Shown here one piece after another: positions 62,602 to 64,000 of a stretch of DNA of 64,000 nucleotides. Every line of letters begins with the position of its first letter. Within the stretch, counting starts at the first letter, position 1. This stretch comes from Paraescarpia echinospica. Its lineage: Eukaryota > Annelida > Polychaeta > Sabellida > Siboglinidae. The stretch covers positions 6,023,488 to 6,087,487 of the forward strand of contig CM034544.1 of NCBI GenBank assembly GCA_020002185.1. Reading direction: 5' to 3'. The notes beneath the pieces are model-generated. The model was not told where the DNA came from. It did no database searches and was given only the letters and a program-made list of their open reading frames with translations. Both the position numbers and the translations under genes were made by a program.

Positions 62602-63711
62602 CGATTAGGCGCTTGCGTGGCTGAAATCATACATTAGCGAACGGTATCAGAAAGTGGCAGTGGGAAGTGCCGAGTCGGTTGATTCAATCTTAGCGTGTGG
62701 CGTCCCATAAGGGTTGGTGTTGCGCCCTACCTTATATTGCATGTACAACAAACCTGTCGGAGATATTGTTGCTAAACACGGCATGGGACATCATTGTTAT
62801 GCTGACGACATTCAAATCTACCTCACGGTTGAACGAGATGAATCATTTGTGGCGGCACTGGCTTAGGTGGAACTGTGTGTGGCGGAAGTGGCTGCATGGT
62901 TGGCTAAAAAACAGTTAAAACTTAACACAGTTAAATCCGAGGCGATCGTTTTTTTCTCCAGCGAAGAGACTCGACAGTCCGTCTGCCAATGTATGCATTA
63001 CAGTAGCCGGCCATCGAATTCAACCATCATCGTGTGTGCGCAGTTTGGGTGTGCTATTTGATAGCAACCTGAAAATGGAACAGTAGATTGCCAACACTGT
63101 GAACAGTTGCTACTATCATATTAGAAACATTGGGCGAATTCGACCACATCTGACGGAAGAATCATGCAAGACACTTATTCACGCACTAGTGACTACATTT
63201 TGGGAATGCACTTCTTTATGGTCTCCCACACACGGTGATGCAACGTCTACAAACGGTGCAGAACTGTGCCGCCCGCCTAATTATTCGCACGAGGAAATAC
63301 GAACACATCACGCCCGTGTTGCATCGTGTACACTGGCTATCCGTTCATTTTAGACCGACCTACAAAGGGCTGGTGTTTACGTATTGTGCCTTGAATGGTC
63401 TAGCGCCAGACTACATAAGTGAGTTAATTGGCTATCGTCCCATCAACAAAACTCTACGATCTACCTCGCAGCCTCGCCTTTTGTTCGTACCGGCCTCACA
63501 AACTGTTACTCATGGTGATCACCATTTCGCGGTTTGCTCGGCGGTTCTATGGAACAATTTGCCTCCTACGCTCAGGACAGCAACATCATTACAAGTGTTT
63601 AAAACACTTTTGAAGACTCACCTTTTTAAACAAGCGTTTTTTAATTCACCGACGAGGACATTTAATATGCTTTATTTTGATAAATATATTTTTGTTTTAT
63701 TAATTTTTTAG
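62602..63711 (+). pseudogene. L2-like LINE RT end and C-terminal domain
   Basis: Plus-strand reading over shifts: AWLKSYISERYQKVAVGSAE, a damaged [10 protein letters not shown] (GVP-stop-G), HHCYADDIQIYL (catalytic box, near 62,797), QLKLNTVKSEAIVF, then MQRLQTVQNCAARLIIRTRK, HITPVLHRVHWLSVHFRPTY, LNGLAPDYISELI and AVLWNNLPPTLRTA. This is the typical L2-like end. At least four frame breaks or stops. The last 158 codons (63,235-63,711) are open. Confidence 0.78.
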
Positions 63712-63924
63712 CGTATTCATGGTTATTCTTCTTGCATAAATGAATGTATTTAAAGTAGTTTTTAAGAATGTCTTAATAAATGTATTTATTTAACAGTTTT
63801 TTTAATGATCTCTCTTTTTAAATAGTTTTTTTGTAACTATATTTAAGGTAATGTTATATGTTTCACATATGTATATCTTAGTTAGCATTTCTTTTTATGT
63901 AAAATACTATTATATACGTGTGCA

Positions 63925-63975
63925 TGTATGTAAAGCGCCCGAGAGCAATTTTAATTGATCGGGCGCTATATAAGT
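63925..63975 (+). other. LINE 3'-terminal hairpin
   Basis: GCGCCCGA (about 63,936) and TCGGGCGC (about 63,960) form a perfect 8-bp stem with a 16-base loop, followed by TATATAAGT. Such 3' hairpins are used by RT of this group to recognise its RNA. Confidence 0.6.
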
Positions 63976-64000
63976 ACTTTTATTTATTTATCTCATTATA

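Larger units (their letters stand above)
61125..63985 (+). mobile_element. L2/CR1-like LINE, split by an inverted LINE
   Basis: The 5' coding part (61,155-61,460, with an NPGP motif) and the 3' part (62,602-63,711, RT core remnant and C-terminus) are on the plus strand. Between them lies a minus-strand piece of a different LINE. The middle (endonuclease and first RT blocks) is missing. The 3' end has the GTAAAGCGCCCGA...TCGGGCGC hairpin and reaches nearly to the window end. Confidence 0.65.

Overview
This is a eukaryotic genomic scaffold segment, intron-rich and loaded with transposable elements. It carries spliced genes with GT-AG introns, a 1,000-base run of N (assembly gap), CR1/L2-type LINEs, hAT-like and MITE-like DNA elements, tRNA-derived SINEs, long (GT)n tracts and many minisatellites. 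The repeat repertoire (CR1 with an ORF1 esterase, an L2-like LINE with an NPGP motif) suggests a marine invertebrate, probably a mollusc or other lophotrochozoan. The species cannot be fixed from the sequence alone.

Layout. 1-6,000: a possible first exon of an unknown gene on the minus strand (83-358), then SINE, MITE-like and LINE remnants, including a 44-bp minisatellite grown from the 3' coding end of a LINE. 6,045-15,356 (+): a complete five-exon gene for mitochondrial ribosomal protein L12 (MRPL12, 192 aa), reconstructed by matching intron phases. 20,145-46,766 (+): the first nine coding exons (about 367 aa) of cullin-4 (CUL4), the scaffold of CRL4 ubiquitin ligases. The C-terminal half is not in the window; the gene runs into the gap at 46,928-47,927. 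48,905-52,437 (+): a small gene of unknown function; a diverged inverted copy of its last exon lies at 58,383-58,604 (-). A hAT-like transposase relic lies at 55-56 kb, simple repeats at 59-61 kb, and nested LINEs from 61.1 kb to the end.

Most unusual feature: three CUL4 introns are filled by tandem repeats whose unit straddles a CUL4 splice junction. Intron 2 holds about 6.8 kb of a 23-bp unit carrying the end of exon 2 plus its 5' splice site. Intron 6 holds duplicated exon-6 donor units that grade into a 33-bp array, later split by a full-length CR1 LINE and a 765-bp TIR element. Intron 7 ends in about 20 copies of the exon-8 3' splice site plus the first 15 exonic bases. The gene is therefore surrounded by decoy splice sites. 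The most amplified unit types are often those in which the decoy is damaged (AG|GT changed to AT|GT, or the GT lost) or leads at once to an in-frame stop.

Functionally, MRPL12 (mitoribosome stalk) and CUL4 (nuclear/cytosolic ubiquitin ligase scaffold) are housekeeping genes lying head-to-tail on the same strand. Nothing seen links their functions. The rest of the window is mostly mobile DNA and its decay products.
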